In this document: positions 34,377 to 44,303 of the stretch, in pieces
Numbering within the stretch: the first letter of the stretch is position 1
How the letters are laid out: every line of letters begins with the position of its first letter
Origin: Pseudomonadales bacterium
Lineage (GTDB): Bacteria; Pseudomonadota; Gammaproteobacteria; Pseudomonadales; Ketobacteraceae
DNA: 64,000 nucleotides
NCBI GenBank assembly: GCA_020062665.1
Contig: JAGUVW010000003.1
Coordinates: 62,001 to 126,000, forward strand
Direction of reading: 5' to 3'
Position numbers and translations under genes: made by a program
Notes under the pieces: model-generated
Databases searched by the model: none
Told to the model about the DNA's origin: nothing
The model's input: only the letters and a program-made list of their open reading frames with translations

Positions 34377-34799
34377 TCAGCCCAGGGCGGCGCGGATGCG
34401 CTGGGCGAAGTCGGCCAGCTTCTGCGGGTCTTCGATCTGGGCGGCGTGGGTGCGTTTGGTCAATGCCCCCAGCGAGCTGGGCAGAATGTGAAAATGCAGG
34501 TGCGGAACCGTCTGCCCGGCTTCGGCGCCGTTGAGCTGGAACAGCACGATGCCAGGGGCGTCGAAGGCTTTCTTCACCGCCGCCGCCACGGTCTGGACAG
34601 TGCCCATCAGATCGGCCAGCTGAGGGCCATCCAGATCAAACATCGTGATGGCAGGCAGCTTCGGAATCACCAGCGTGTGGCCGTCGGCCTGCGGCATGAT
34701 GTCCATGAACGCCAGGCTGTGGTCGTCTTCGTACACCTTGTGGCTGGGCAGTTCGCCGCGCAGGATTTTGGCAAATACGTTGTTGCTGTCGTAAGCCAT
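34377..34799 (-). CDS. HIT-family nucleotide-binding protein
   Basis: A 140-residue histidine-triad protein. The C-terminal active site reads VPHLHFHILP, with the HxHxHxx motif, and the N-terminal half shows NVFAKILRGELPSHKVYEDD and GHTLVIPK. Members hydrolyse or transfer nucleotides such as AMP-conjugates (HinT-like). The ATG at 34799 follows AGGAAA, which rejects the longer open frame. Just downstream of lpxC on the same strand. Confidence 0.93.
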   Translation of the reverse strand: MAYDSNNVFAKILRGELPSHKVYEDDHSLAFMDIMPQADGHTLVIPKLPAITMFDLDGPQLADLMGTVQTVAAAVKKAFDAPGIVLFQLNGAEAGQTVPHLHFHILPSSLGALTKRTHAAQIEDPQKLADFAQRIRAALG

Positions 34800-34923
34800 T
34801 GGCAGGTTTCCTGAATTCCAGAGGTGCGCGGAGGATACTCCACCGGCGCGCCGGTTCACAACGACCGGGTTCGCAGTTCGGCCCCAACGCCGACGCTGTA
34901 TGCGCAGGTACATGTTGTTCTCC

Positions 34924-35871
34924 TTAAATCGCGGTCAGTTGACTGCGTTTTTCCGCGTTCGGCAGCTCACTCTGAGTCCAGGTCCAATATTCCTCGGCGC
35001 CGCTCACGGTGGTGAGGAACCAGGCGTCTTCCTGCTGCAGCAGCTGACGCAGCAGCTGGTTGTTGAGGCCGTGGCCACTGCACAGGCCGGCAAAGCGGCC
35101 GACGATGGTCATGCCCGCCAGGGACAGGTCGCCCACCGCATCCAGCACCTTGTGGCGTACGAACTCATCTTCGTAGCGCAGGCCTTCCTGGTTGATCACA
35201 CCGTTGTCGCCAATCAGTACGGCGTTCTGCAGGGAACCGCCCTTGGCCAGGCCCAGCTTGCGCAGGGTGTCGATCTGCTCCTGAAAGCCGAAGGTGCGGG
35301 CCGCACTGACATCGCAGGCCAGCAAAGCGCGATCCATGGGCACCGACAGTTCCTGATGACCGATGGCGTCGTTGTCGAATTCGATGGTCATGTCGATCCA
35401 GGGCACCGGCGCCGGCATGAAGCTGGCGGACTTGCCTTTTTCTTCCACCCGTACCTGACGGCGGATCACGATGGCGCGACGCTCGGCTTTCTGCTGCCGG
35501 GTGCCGGTCTGCTGGATCATGCGCACGAAGGGTTCCGCACTGCCGTCCATGATGGGCACTTCGGGGCCGTTCAGCACGATGCGGGCGTTGTCGATGCCGC
35601 ATACGTACAGGGCGGCCATCAGGTGCTCGATGGTGGACACCTTCACGCCGAAGCGGTTGGAAACGGTGGTACTCAGGCGGGTGTCGGTGACGTTGTACCA
35701 GCGCGCGGTGATTTCGGACTGGAACAGGGGCACGTCGCTGCGGACGAAGATGATGCCGGTATCCGGATCCGCCGGTTGCAGCATCATCCGCACCGGCAGG
35801 CCGCTGTGCAGGCCACGGCCGACAAAGGTCAGGGTGTGGGCCAAGGTATGCTGGAAATACTTGCTGTTCAT
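34924..35871 (-). CDS. lpxC: UDP-3-O-acyl-N-acetylglucosamine deacetylase LpxC
   Basis: The zinc-dependent deacetylase that commits UDP-GlcNAc to lipid A. 315 residues. Zinc ligands and catalytic residues are present: His83 in STIEHLMAAL, His and Asp in VRHKVLDAVGD, and the catalytic His in LCSGHGLNNQLLR. The glycine loop TFVGRGLHSGLP is intact. In most gammaproteobacteria lpxC sits at the end of the dcw cluster next to ftsZ, but here it stands alone beside a HIT gene, so it might be a second copy or a relocated one. Confidence 0.93.
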   Translation of the reverse strand: MNSKYFQHTLAHTLTFVGRGLHSGLPVRMMLQPADPDTGIIFVRSDVPLFQSEITARWYNVTDTRLSTTVSNRFGVKVSTIEHLMAALYVCGIDNARIVLNGPEVPIMDGSAEPFVRMIQQTGTRQQKAERRAIVIRRQVRVEEKGKSASFMPAPVPWIDMTIEFDNDAIGHQELSVPMDRALLACDVSAARTFGFQEQIDTLRKLGLAKGGSLQNAVLIGDNGVINQEGLRYEDEFVRHKVLDAVGDLSLAGMTIVGRFAGLCSGHGLNNQLLRQLLQQEDAWFLTTVSGAEEYWTWTQSELPNAEKRSQLTAI

Positions 35872-36022
35872 GGTGCTGCTCCTGTCGTTGCAGTTGACAG
35901 GTTCAGCTTACGAAGGGGGCGCAATCCGCACTGGGCCTGGCCCGCCAGGCTGTTGTCAGCGGTTTGTCATTTGCCGCCAAGGGTTTATCCTTGGCTCCAC
36001 AACGCCTCAGGATGCCGGTTTT

Positions 36023-37033
36023 ATGGCCTTTACCACGTTGAGTTCCTGGGCCCTGCTGGTGTGGGAAGAACTGCACCAGCGCGGCCTCGATGCCGATGCA
36101 CTGTTCCATCAGGCGGGGCTCGATCCTGCGCGGCTGAAAGACCCCAACGCCCGTTTCCCGGTGGAAAAGCTGCATCGCATGTGGGTGGCCGCCCGCGAGT
36201 TGACCCACGATCCCGCCCTGGGCGTAGCCATTGGCCTGCGCTGGAATCCCACCACCTTCCACGCCCTGGGTTATGCCTGGCTGGCCAGTTCCACCCTGGC
36301 AGAAGCGTTTCACCGGCTGGCCCGCTATGGCCGCCTGATTTCCGACCAGTACCAGGGGGAGCTGACCCTGGCGGGCATGGAGTACCGCTATCGTCTGACG
36401 CCACGCAACGTCGAAGCCCACCCGGATGAAGCAGCCGTTGCGGCCTACACGATCGCCCTCGTCAAGATGTGCCGCATGCTGTTGGGGGAAGGCTTCAGTC
36501 CCCTGGAAATCACGCTGCCGGTCGCGCCTGGCCCCGGCATTCTTCCCCTCGAAATCAATCTGCGCGCGCCCCTGAAGTTCGGCGATCAGCTGCTGGAACT
36601 GGTGCTGGCCCGCGCCGACATGGAAAAGCCCCTGCGCAGCGCCAACCCGGAACTGTCGCGCATGAACGAGCAGATCGCGGTGAAACACCTGAGCCAGCTG
36701 GACAAGGATTCCGTGGGCCTGCAGGTGCAGAACCGCATTGCCGACGCCCTGCCGTCGGGCCGGATCACCGAGGATGACATCGCCCAGAGTCTGCACCTGA
36801 GCCAGCGCACCCTGCAGCGACGGCTGGCAGAAGAGGGCCAGAGCTTCGGCGACATCCTGCAGAACACCCGGCGCGAACTGGCGCAGAATTACCTGCGCGA
36901 CAGCCAGCTGAGCATCAACGAAATCGCCTATCTGCTGGGCTTTTCCGAGCAGGCCAACTTCACCCGCGCCTGCAAGCGCTGGTTCGGGCAGGCGCCGTCG
37001 GAGTACCGCCGCCAGCTGGCCGAAGCGGTGTGA
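36023..37033 (+). CDS. AraC-family regulator (OruR/ArgR-like sensor domain)
   Basis: A 336-residue regulator. The N-terminal ~200 residues look like the Arabinose_bd/OruR-type sensor (EELHQRGLDADALFHQAGLD, ARELTHDPALGVAIGLRW), and two HTH motifs follow: DIAQSLHLSQRTLQRRL and SINEIAYLLGFSEQANFTRACKRWFGQAPSEYR. The ATG at 36023 has AGGA about eleven bases upstream. It is divergent from lpxC and upstream of an SDR gene. Regulators of this type often control adjacent oxidoreductases, so the SDR is a possible target. Confidence 0.9.
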   Translation: MAFTTLSSWALLVWEELHQRGLDADALFHQAGLDPARLKDPNARFPVEKLHRMWVAARELTHDPALGVAIGLRWNPTTFHALGYAWLASSTLAEAFHRLARYGRLISDQYQGELTLAGMEYRYRLTPRNVEAHPDEAAVAAYTIALVKMCRMLLGEGFSPLEITLPVAPGPGILPLEINLRAPLKFGDQLLELVLARADMEKPLRSANPELSRMNEQIAVKHLSQLDKDSVGLQVQNRIADALPSGRITEDDIAQSLHLSQRTLQRRLAEEGQSFGDILQNTRRELAQNYLRDSQLSINEIAYLLGFSEQANFTRACKRWFGQAPSEYRRQLAEAV

Positions 37034-37145
37034 CGCACGCGCTGGCAAGCGTCACAAATCCTGTGGCATAGTGCTTTTCCGCCGGCGCGGCCTGTCCGTC
37101 GCGCCCGTTCGCACAACGATCAACCACCCGAAAAGGATGCACAGC

Positions 37146-37940
37146 ATGGTGGATTCCGCCCAACCTCAAACCGCCCTGATTACCGGTGCCTCGGCCGGCA
37201 TCGGCAAGGCTTTCGCTCACCTGTTCGCCCAGAACGGTTTTGACGTGGTGCTGGTGGCCCGGCGCCAGGACAAGCTCGACGAACTGGCCAACGACATCAA
37301 GAAGACCCACGGCCAGCTGGCTTACGTGATCGCGCTGGATCTGGGTGATCCCGACGCGCCGCAGCGGATCTTCGACTGGTGCCAGCAGCACCACGTCCAG
37401 GTGGACGCGCTGGTGAACAACGCCGGCTACGCGCTCAACTGCGATTTCCTCGACGCCGACTGGGAAGAACACCGCGCCTTCATCCAGGTGATGATGACCA
37501 GCGTGGTGCACCTGACCCACCTGTTCAGCAAAGGCATGAAAGCGCGGGGCCGGGGCCGCATCATCAACCTCGCCTCGATCGCCGCCTGGGCGCCCCAGCT
37601 CAAGGGCAATCTGTACAACGCCGCCAAGGCCTTTGTGCTGGATTTTTCCCAGGCCATCGACCTGGAACTCAAACCTCATGGCGTGCACTGCACGGCGGTG
37701 TGCCCTGGCTTCACCTTCAGCGAATTCCACGACGTGATGGGCAACCGCAAAACGGTCAGCCGCCTGCCGCGTTTTCTGTGGATGACGGCAGAAGAAGTGG
37801 CGCAGGAAGGTTTCGACGCGGTGATGGAAGGCAAGGCCGTGCATGTGCCGGGCCTGGTCAATCAGGGCGTGAGCCAGGTAATGGCCATGCTGCCGCCGCG
37901 GGTGAAGGAATTCCTGTCCAAGCAACAGAAGATCATGTGA
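37146..37940 (+). CDS. Short-chain dehydrogenase/reductase (SDR)
   Basis: A 264-residue classical SDR. Cofactor motif GASAGIGKAFA; NNAGY; catalytic Ser in NLASIAAW and the YNAAK Tyr/Lys pair. Substrate unknown. The ATG at 37146 has AAGGA eight bases before it; an ATG at 37137 is too close to that site. It lies 112 bases after an AraC regulator. Confidence 0.9.
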   Translation: MVDSAQPQTALITGASAGIGKAFAHLFAQNGFDVVLVARRQDKLDELANDIKKTHGQLAYVIALDLGDPDAPQRIFDWCQQHHVQVDALVNNAGYALNCDFLDADWEEHRAFIQVMMTSVVHLTHLFSKGMKARGRGRIINLASIAAWAPQLKGNLYNAAKAFVLDFSQAIDLELKPHGVHCTAVCPGFTFSEFHDVMGNRKTVSRLPRFLWMTAEEVAQEGFDAVMEGKAVHVPGLVNQGVSQVMAMLPPRVKEFLSKQQKIM

Positions 37941-38007
37941 TGTGCAAGAAGCGGGTGGCGCCGGGATCAGCCCAACGCCATGCTGGGCCGATTGCACAGG
38001 AGGCTGC

Positions 38008-38868
38008 ATGAATCCCACCGACGCCACCCGCGACTACCAGCGCATCGCCACCGCCATCCGCTATCTGCAACAGCACTATGCCAACCAGCCCAGCCTGGGC
38101 GACGTGGCCGCCCAAGTGCATCTGAGCGAATTCCACCTGCAACGCCTGTTCACCCGCTGGGCGGGCGTTTCACCCAAACGCTTTCTGCAATTCCTCACCA
38201 AAGAGCACGCCAAATCCCTGCTGCGGGCGCAGCACAGCGTGGAATCCGCCAGCTATCACAGCGGCCTGTCCGGCAGCTCGCGCCTGCACGATCTGCTGGT
38301 GGAATGCGACGGCATCTCGCCCGGGGAATACAAGCGCCTGGGGGCAAATCTTCTGATCGACTACGGCTTTCACCCCACGCCCTTTGGCGAGTGTCTGCTG
38401 GCCCAGGCGGAGCGCGGCATCTGCTGGCTGATGTTCGTGACCGAGGAGCGCGCCACCGCCCTGCAGCAACTGCGTGACGAATGGGCGCTGGCCACGCTGC
38501 GGGAAAATCCCGCGCGCACCAAGCCGACAGCGCAGCGGATTTTTTCGGGTGATGGCAAAGGCGATACACCACTGCGGGTCATGCCCAAAGGCACCAACTT
38601 CCAGATCAAGGTGTGGGAAGCGCTGCTGCGGATTCCCACCGGGGAATTGTCCAGCTATCAGCAACTGGCGCAGAGCATCGGCCAACCCCAGGCGGCGCGG
38701 GCAGTGGGCAGCGCGCTGGCCCATAACAGCATCGGCGTTTTGATTCCATGCCACCGGGTGATTCTGGGCAGCGGCGAGTTCGGCCACTACCGCTGGGGGC
38801 GCGAACGCAAGGCTGCGTTGATCGGCTGGGAGCAGGCCCGGCGGGAACCCGCCTGCCCACCGCCGTGA
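38008..38868 (+). CDS. AraC-type HTH fused to O6-methylguanine-DNA methyltransferase (Ada-like)
   Basis: A 286-residue protein with an N-terminal AraC HTH region (residues ~15-110: LGDVAAQVHLSEFHLQRL) and a C-terminal alkyltransferase. The suicide cysteine is Cys248 in IPCHRV, and the helix-turn-helix RAVGSALAHNSIGV and TNFQIKVWEALLRIP segments are intact. It repairs O6-methylguanine by one-time transfer to itself. Unlike E. coli Ada it lacks the N-terminal Zn methylphosphotriester domain, so the activating signal for the HTH is not obvious. An AGGAGG site precedes the ATG. It sits directly before the integron integrase. Confidence 0.92.
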   Translation: MNPTDATRDYQRIATAIRYLQQHYANQPSLGDVAAQVHLSEFHLQRLFTRWAGVSPKRFLQFLTKEHAKSLLRAQHSVESASYHSGLSGSSRLHDLLVECDGISPGEYKRLGANLLIDYGFHPTPFGECLLAQAERGICWLMFVTEERATALQQLRDEWALATLRENPARTKPTAQRIFSGDGKGDTPLRVMPKGTNFQIKVWEALLRIPTGELSSYQQLAQSIGQPQAARAVGSALAHNSIGVLIPCHRVILGSGEFGHYRWGRERKAALIGWEQARREPACPPP

Positions 38869-38914
38869 AAAATTGCCAAAATCCGCACTGGCGCCGGCAG
38901 CCACTTCCGATATA

Positions 38915-38930
38915 CTGTAATTATATACAG
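38915..38930 (+). promoter_or_regulatory. LexA box (SOS operator) upstream of the integron integrase
   Basis: CTGTAATTATATACAG is a perfect CTGT-N8-ACAG match to the gammaproteobacterial LexA consensus, centred about 30 bases before the integrase ATG. The surrounding TATACTGTAATTATATACAG also contains plausible -10 material. SOS control of integron integrases by LexA is established. Confidence 0.88.
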
Positions 38931-38952
38931 TATAAATTGGAGGTATCCGCTC

Positions 38953-40014
38953 ATGCAGATTCTGGATCAGGTCAGGGATGAAATCCGCACCCGCCACTAC
39001 AGCCTGCGCACCGAGGATGCCTATCTCTATTGGGTGCGAAGATTCCTCTTCTTTCATGGAGGACGCAATCCGGCGCTGTTCGACGCTGGCCACATCAATG
39101 CGTTTCTCACCTATCTGGCGGTGACGGAAAAAGTGGCACCCTCCACCCAGAACCAGGCCCTCAACGGCGTGCTGTTCTTCTTCCGCCATGTGCTCAACAA
39201 GTCCTTTCCCGACGATCTGGCATTCACCCGTGCCAAGCAGAACAAGCGCCTGCCCGTGGTGCTCACCCAGCACGAAGTGCAGCGCCTGTTCCAGCATCTG
39301 GACGGCGTGTACTGGCTGATGGCGGCCCTGCTCTATGGCTCCGGCCTGCGCCTGATGGAATGCATGCGGCTGCGGGTGAAGGACGTGGATCTGGAGCGCT
39401 GTGCGATTCTGGTACGGGACGGCAAGGGTGCCAAGGATCGGGTGGTGACACTGGACGAAAGCCTGGTGCCGCACCTGCGCGTGCACCTGAGCCGGGTGCG
39501 GCAGCTGCATGTGCAGGATCTGGCCCAGGGCGGCGGCGCGGTCTACATTCCCCACGCGCTGGAGCGCAAATACCCCAACGCCTGCCGGGAGTGGCCCTGG
39601 CAGTATCTGTTCCCGGCACCGCAGCCTTCCATCGATCCCCGCAGCGGCATCAAGCGCCGTCATCACCATCACGAGGCCGCGCTGCAGAAAGCCGTGCGCG
39701 AGGCGGTGGTCAAGGCCCGCATCGAAAAGCCCGCCACCTGCCACACGTTGCGCCACTCCTTCGCCACCCATCTGCTGGAACGCGGATACGACATCCGCAC
39801 CGTGCAGGAACAGCTGGGCCACAAGGATCTGAAAACCACCCAGATCTACACCCACATTCTGGAGCGGGGCGCCAATGCGGTGAAAAGCCCCTTCAGCCAG
39901 ACCGTGGGCAACAAGCCCCTGGGTTACGGCCAGCAGAAGCGCCCTCCGCAAGCGCCGTGGGAAAAAGATCCAGGGGTACGGGAACCGGTGCTGGAGTACC
40001 GCTTGACGGGCTAG
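38953..40014 (+). CDS. intI: Integron integrase (IntI), no visible cassette array
   Basis: A 353-residue tyrosine recombinase. Catalytic residues: Arg133 (GSGLRLME), His264 and Arg267 ([10 protein letters not shown]), His290 (LGHKDLKT) and Tyr299 (YTH), with a Lys in KGAKDR. The extra integron-specific segment of about 25 residues ([20 protein letters not shown], residues 202-221) is present, so it is an IntI rather than XerC/D. A good TGGAGG site precedes the ATG. No attI core site (GTTRRRY) was seen in the 84 bases upstream, where the preceding gene ends, and no attC-like palindromes were seen nearby. It overlaps the end of a convergent hydrolase gene by four bases. Confidence 0.95.
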   Translation: MQILDQVRDEIRTRHYSLRTEDAYLYWVRRFLFFHGGRNPALFDAGHINAFLTYLAVTEKVAPSTQNQALNGVLFFFRHVLNKSFPDDLAFTRAKQNKRLPVVLTQHEVQRLFQHLDGVYWLMAALLYGSGLRLMECMRLRVKDVDLERCAILVRDGKGAKDRVVTLDESLVPHLRVHLSRVRQLHVQDLAQGGGAVYIPHALERKYPNACREWPWQYLFPAPQPSIDPRSGIKRRHHHHEAALQKAVREAVVKARIEKPATCHTLRHSFATHLLERGYDIRTVQEQLGHKDLKTTQIYTHILERGANAVKSPFSQTVGNKPLGYGQQKRPPQAPWEKDPGVREPVLEYRLTG

Positions 40015-41000
40015 CCGGAATGCGCCAGCAGGAAGTGATTCATGCGCTTGAACACCTGCTCACGGAAACCGGCGGCCTCGTTCACCACCTGATGGCGCAT
40101 GGCGGGCACCAGGTACACCTGACTGGGCAGGAATTTGCTTTTCAGCACCGCCGTATTATGGCGCCAGTCCACGGTGCGGTCGTCTTCACCCTGAATGACG
40201 AGCACGGGAAAGCGCAACGGCTCGTGACGCTCGATGAAGGGAATCCACTGCTTGAGCGCGCCCACCCATTTCGACGACAGAAAGCGCGGCTGCAACGGGT
40301 CGGCATCGTGGGTAAAGGCCAGAAAGGCCGGGTCGGTGGAACTCTGTTTGTACTTGCGCGGCACATAGTCCGTCCAGGGCGCCATCACCGAGTGCAGGCG
40401 GCGATTGAGCCACCAGTTCACCGGTCGCACCAGAGGCGCCATCAGCACCGCACTGGTGAACGGCAGCCGCTCCGGCAGCGCCGAGAAATTCAGCAGATAT
40501 TCGCTGACGATCGCCGCCCCCGTGCTCTGGGCCGCGAAATGCCAGGGCTTGGGCAACTGGCCCTTGGCCAGCATCACCACCTTCTGCAGCACCGGCTGGT
40601 ACTGGCGGAAATTGAAGATCGCACCACGGGGGCCCGACGACAGCCCGTGCCCCGGCAGATCAAACGTCATGACGGCGAATCCCTTCAGCAGCAGCGCCTC
40701 GATCACGTGATCGAAAATCCCCACATGGTCGTAATAGCCGTGCACCAGGAACACCGTGGCCCGGGCCAGCTCTGGCCGGAAGCACTGCACCGCTATGTCG
40801 AACCCGCCCACGCGCACCTGCCCGGCGTGGACTTTCAGCCCCGGCATCTGCTGCTCGAAGTTGAGGTGGTAGTAGCTGCGATAAGCCTGGAACAGTGCAT
40901 CACGGGTCAGGGGAGTGCTAAAACTGAACGGCGGCAGGGCGCTGCGCAGGGCGTCGGGCGTGAAGGGTGTGGCGGGGACTGCGTACAGATGCGAATTCAT
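40011..41000 (-). CDS. Alpha/beta hydrolase, monoacylglycerol-lipase-like
   Basis: A 329-residue serine hydrolase. [12 protein letters not shown] and [11 protein letters not shown] resemble monoacylglycerol/lysophospholipase families, and the nucleophile elbow is AQSTGAAI (Ser in QSTG). [12 protein letters not shown] and AMRHQVVNE are the acid and histidine positions. Its last bases overlap the integrase stop (CTAG). It is downstream of a terminator that ends the fba transcript. Confidence 0.88.
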   Translation of the reverse strand: MNSHLYAVPATPFTPDALRSALPPFSFSTPLTRDALFQAYRSYYHLNFEQQMPGLKVHAGQVRVGGFDIAVQCFRPELARATVFLVHGYYDHVGIFDHVIEALLLKGFAVMTFDLPGHGLSSGPRGAIFNFRQYQPVLQKVVMLAKGQLPKPWHFAAQSTGAAIVSEYLLNFSALPERLPFTSAVLMAPLVRPVNWWLNRRLHSVMAPWTDYVPRKYKQSSTDPAFLAFTHDADPLQPRFLSSKWVGALKQWIPFIERHEPLRFPVLVIQGEDDRTVDWRHNTAVLKSKFLPSQVYLVPAMRHQVVNEAAGFREQVFKRMNHFLLAHSG

Positions 41001-41021
41001 GCTTTCAGTGTACGTACGAAT

Positions 41022-41051
41022 AAAAAAGGGAGCCAGTGATCGGGCTCCCTT
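41022..41051 (-). terminator. Rho-independent terminator of the pgk-fba transcript
   Basis: On the minus strand the stem AAGGGAGCC / GGCTCCCTT (arms at 41043-41051 and 41026-41034) is followed by a run of T residues (41022-41027 read as A on the plus strand). It lies 23 bases past the fba stop. Confidence 0.9.
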
Positions 41052-41074
41052 TCCACATAACCGCCGCCTGGGTA

Positions 41075-42139
41075 TCAGTTCACTTTGGGAACCAGTTCAC
41101 CCTTGGCGTAACGGTTGGTCATGCCTTCCAGCGACATCACCTTGATCTTGCTGGCCTTCCCGGCGGTGCCGAAGGCTTCGTAGCGATCCACGCAGATGTC
41201 GCGCATGGCGGTGATGGTTTCCTTGAAATACTTGCGCGGGTCGAACTCTTCCTTGTTTTTGGCCAGGAAGCGGCGGATGGCACCGGTAGAGGCCAGACGC
41301 AGATCGGTGTCGATGTTCACCTTGCGCACGCCGTACTTGATGGCCTCGACGATCTCGCTCACGGGCACGCCGTAGGTTTCCTTGATCTCGCCGCCGTACT
41401 CGTTGATCACCTTCAGCCAGTCCTGGGGCACCGAGGACGAGCCATGCATCACCAGGTGAGTGTTGGGGATGCGGGCGTGGATTTCCTTGATGCGGCCGAT
41501 GGCCAGGATGTCGCCGGTGGGCGGACGGGTGAACTTGTAGGCGCCGTGGCTGGTGCCGATGGCGATGGCCAGAGCGTCCACGCCCGTGTCCTTCACGAAC
41601 TGGGCGGCTTCTTCCGGGTCAGTCAGCAGCTGGGAGTGATCCAGCACGCCTTCGGCACCCACGCCGTCTTCCTCGCCGGCCATGCCGGTTTCCAGGGAGC
41701 CCAGGCAGCCGATCTCGCCTTCCACCGACACGCCGCAGGCATGAGCCATTTCCACCACTTTGCGGGTCACGCCGACGTTGTAGTCGTAGTCCTTGGGGGT
41801 TTTGCCGTCTTCACCCAGGGAGCCGTCCATCATGACGGAAGAGAAGCCCAGCTGGATGGAGCGCTGGCACACGCCAGGGCTGGTGCCGTGATCCTGGTGC
41901 ATCACCACCGGGATGTGGGGGAATTCCTCGATCGCCGCCAGGATCAGGTGGCGCAGGAACGGGGCACCAGCGTATTTACGGGCGCCGGCAGAGGCTTGCA
42001 CGATCACGGGGCTGTCGGTTTTATCCGCCGCTTCCATGATGGCGCGCATTTGTTCCAGGTTGTTGACGTTGAAGGCCGGCACGCCGTAACCGTGTTCGGC
42101 GGCGTGGTCCAGCAGTTGGCGCAGGCTGATCAGTGCCAT
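41075..42139 (-). CDS. fba: Class II fructose-bisphosphate aldolase
   Basis: Zinc-dependent aldolase that joins or splits fructose-1,6-bisphosphate. 354 residues. Landmarks: [14 protein letters not shown] (metal His), [36 protein letters not shown], and [12 protein letters not shown] followed by [11 protein letters not shown]. This is the Calvin-cycle-like subtype (FbaA/CbbA) common in proteobacteria. The ATG follows GGGGACACACC. It is 22 bases after pgk and ends at a terminator. Confidence 0.96.
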   Translation of the reverse strand: MALISLRQLLDHAAEHGYGVPAFNVNNLEQMRAIMEAADKTDSPVIVQASAGARKYAGAPFLRHLILAAIEEFPHIPVVMHQDHGTSPGVCQRSIQLGFSSVMMDGSLGEDGKTPKDYDYNVGVTRKVVEMAHACGVSVEGEIGCLGSLETGMAGEEDGVGAEGVLDHSQLLTDPEEAAQFVKDTGVDALAIAIGTSHGAYKFTRPPTGDILAIGRIKEIHARIPNTHLVMHGSSSVPQDWLKVINEYGGEIKETYGVPVSEIVEAIKYGVRKVNIDTDLRLASTGAIRRFLAKNKEEFDPRKYFKETITAMRDICVDRYEAFGTAGKASKIKVMSLEGMTNRYAKGELVPKVN

Positions 42140-42161
42140 GGTGTGTCCCCTTGATCTGAAT

Positions 42162-43358
42162 TCACTTAGAGCGCGATTGTAACATCGCAACCGCCGGCAG
42201 GGTCTTGCCTTCCACATATTCGAGGAACGCGCCGCCGCCGGTGGAAATGTAGGACACCTGCTCGGCGACGCCGTACTTGTCGACGGCCGCCAGCGTATCA
42301 CCGCCACCGGCGATGGAGAAAGCGTCGCTTTCGGCAACGGCATGAGCCAGGGTTTTGGTGCCTTCGCCGAACTGATCCACCTCGAACACGCCCACCGGGC
42401 CGTTCCACAGGATGGTCTTGGCGGACTTGATGATCTCGGCAAAGGCCTGGGCGGTCTGCGGGCCCACGTCCAGAATCATGTCGTTGTCGCCCACATCCTG
42501 CACTTTCTTGATGACAGCTTTCGCGTTGCTCACGAACGCCATGAAGTCATCGATGGGGCCGGTCACTTCCGCCACCACCACATCGGTGGGCAGGGGCACG
42601 CTGACTTTTGCCGCGATGGCCTTGGCGGTGTCGATCAGGTCTTTCTCGCACAGGGACTTGCCGACTTTGAAACCGGCCGCCGCCAGGAAGGTGTTGGCAA
42701 TGCCGCCGCCGACGATCAGCTGATCGCATTTTTCCGACAGGGAATTGAGCACGTCCAGCTTGGTGGACACTTTCGAGCCGGCCACAATCGCCAGCATCGG
42801 ACGCGCGGGTTTGGCCAGAGCTTTTTCCAGGGCGTCCAGCTCGTCGCCCAGCAGAATGCCGGCACAGGCCACCGGTGCGAATTTGCCGACACCGTGGGTG
42901 GACGCTTCGGCACGGTGGGCGGTGCCGAACGCATCCATCACAAACACATCGCACAGGGACGCATAGGCTTTCGCCAGATCGTCGTTGTCTTTTTTCTCGC
43001 CCTTGTTGAAACGGACATTTTCCAGCAGCGCCAGTTTGCCGGAAGCGACGTTCAGGCCGTTTTTCCAGTCCGCCACCACGGGCACGTCAAAGCCCAGCAG
43101 TTCGGAAATGCGCTTGGCCACCGGCGCCATCTTGTGCGGCGCGTTTTCTTCATCGGTACCGCCTTCCACCGGACGGCCCAGGTGCGACATCAGAATCACG
43201 CTGGCACCCTGTTTGAGCGCCGCTTCCACGGTGGGCATCGAGGCGCGGATACGCACGTCGCTGGTGACGACACCATTTTTTACCGGCACGTTGAGATCCG
43301 CCCGGATCAGCACACGTTTTCCGGACAGGTTGAGATCGGTCATTTTAATGACGGACAT
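42162..43358 (-). CDS. pgk: Phosphoglycerate kinase
   Basis: Interconverts 1,3-bisphosphoglycerate and 3-phosphoglycerate. About 398 residues. [22 protein letters not shown], the [15 protein letters not shown] region and the C-terminal [16 protein letters not shown] nucleotide site are clear. The ATG at 43358 is chosen; one further ATG at 43343 is possible but shortens the N-terminus. Here the usual epd-pgk link is broken by two lipoprotein genes. Confidence 0.96.
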   Translation of the reverse strand: MSVIKMTDLNLSGKRVLIRADLNVPVKNGVVTSDVRIRASMPTVEAALKQGASVILMSHLGRPVEGGTDEENAPHKMAPVAKRISELLGFDVPVVADWKNGLNVASGKLALLENVRFNKGEKKDNDDLAKAYASLCDVFVMDAFGTAHRAEASTHGVGKFAPVACAGILLGDELDALEKALAKPARPMLAIVAGSKVSTKLDVLNSLSEKCDQLIVGGGIANTFLAAAGFKVGKSLCEKDLIDTAKAIAAKVSVPLPTDVVVAEVTGPIDDFMAFVSNAKAVIKKVQDVGDNDMILDVGPQTAQAFAEIIKSAKTILWNGPVGVFEVDQFGEGTKTLAHAVAESDAFSIAGGGDTLAAVDKYGVAEQVSYISTGGGAFLEYVEGKTLPAVAMLQSRSK

Positions 43359-43405
43359 TGGGGGATGGTCTCCGAGAAGGGATGGGTAAAAAGAATCCCG
43401 GTATT

Positions 43406-44230
43406 CTACTGCAATTCGGCCTCGAACCATTGGGGGTCCACTGACAAAACACCGGTGATGGTGAGCGGATTTTCGGCGTCGAGCGAGTTGGTCATGGAAA
43501 GGTCAGCATCAAACGTCCAGGGATCACTGCCACTGACCTCCAGTGTGCCATCCGGTTCGGACAGGATACCCGCCTCGGTTTCTCCCGGCAGGCTGAATAC
43601 ACCGGTCACTGTCAACAGGGATTGCGGATCAGGATAGTCGTACGTTCCGGGGGCGACCGGCTGCGGGAATCCGAAAGTCATTCCCACCACCACGTCGCCA
43701 CTCAGCAACGGAACTGTGTTGACTGCCTTGAAACGCAGGCTGTTTTCTGCCGCCGGCGCCACCACCGTACCCAGGCACAACTGGGACCAGGTATTCATGG
43801 CCTGGGGCTGGGACAAATCCAGCTGCGCCACTACGGCCTGTGTGTTGGTGGTCAGGCGGTAGAGCGCCACTTCGGTATCGCCGGTGTTTTCAACCGCAGT
43901 CAGCGTGTCAGGTTCACTGAGTCGCAGAACCGGATAATCGCCAGACGACAGCGTAACATCCTCCTCATCCACCGTGGCGGCAACCTCGGTGTCCTCGACG
44001 CAGTCCCGGAAGCGGAAGCCGTCGCCCACTTTCTCAACGATAATGGTCTTGCGCTCGGTGCCCGACCAGACCCGCTCATCGTTGGTGGTATCGAAGGTGG
44101 TTCGCACCTCCATCCAGGTTCCCGCCAGTTCAATGGTTGGGGCCGGGTCTGTATCCTGCGTTTCGAGTTCTTCCGTGCACTGCGTCAATCCGAACATGGC
44201 GGCAAGCCACAAGGCAAACTGATTTTGCAT
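43406..44230 (-). CDS. Paralogous lipoprotein A, 274 aa
   Basis: Begins with a signal sequence and a weak lipobox ending FGLTQC (Cys18), then an acidic, mainly beta-stranded domain ([34 protein letters not shown]). Two cysteines in FRDCVE and QLCLGT correspond to pairs in the next gene. The two proteins share the layout of lipobox, GTW motif, central Cys and a late SFGF/SFTP segment, so they look like an old tandem duplication. I do not recognise the family. It sits within the tkt-epd-...-pgk-fba strand. Confidence 0.75.
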   Translation of the reverse strand: MQNQFALWLAAMFGLTQCTEELETQDTDPAPTIELAGTWMEVRTTFDTTNDERVWSGTERKTIIVEKVGDGFRFRDCVEDTEVAATVDEEDVTLSSGDYPVLRLSEPDTLTAVENTGDTEVALYRLTTNTQAVVAQLDLSQPQAMNTWSQLCLGTVVAPAAENSLRFKAVNTVPLLSGDVVVGMTFGFPQPVAPGTYDYPDPQSLLTVTGVFSLPGETEAGILSEPDGTLEVSGSDPWTFDADLSMTNSLDAENPLTITGVLSVDPQWFEAELQ

Positions 44231-44303
44231 GCTGCGCTCAACCTCTACTGCATCAATGTTGTCTTGTTGTTATGGAACACGGAGACTGAAATGCAAACTC
44301 CGC

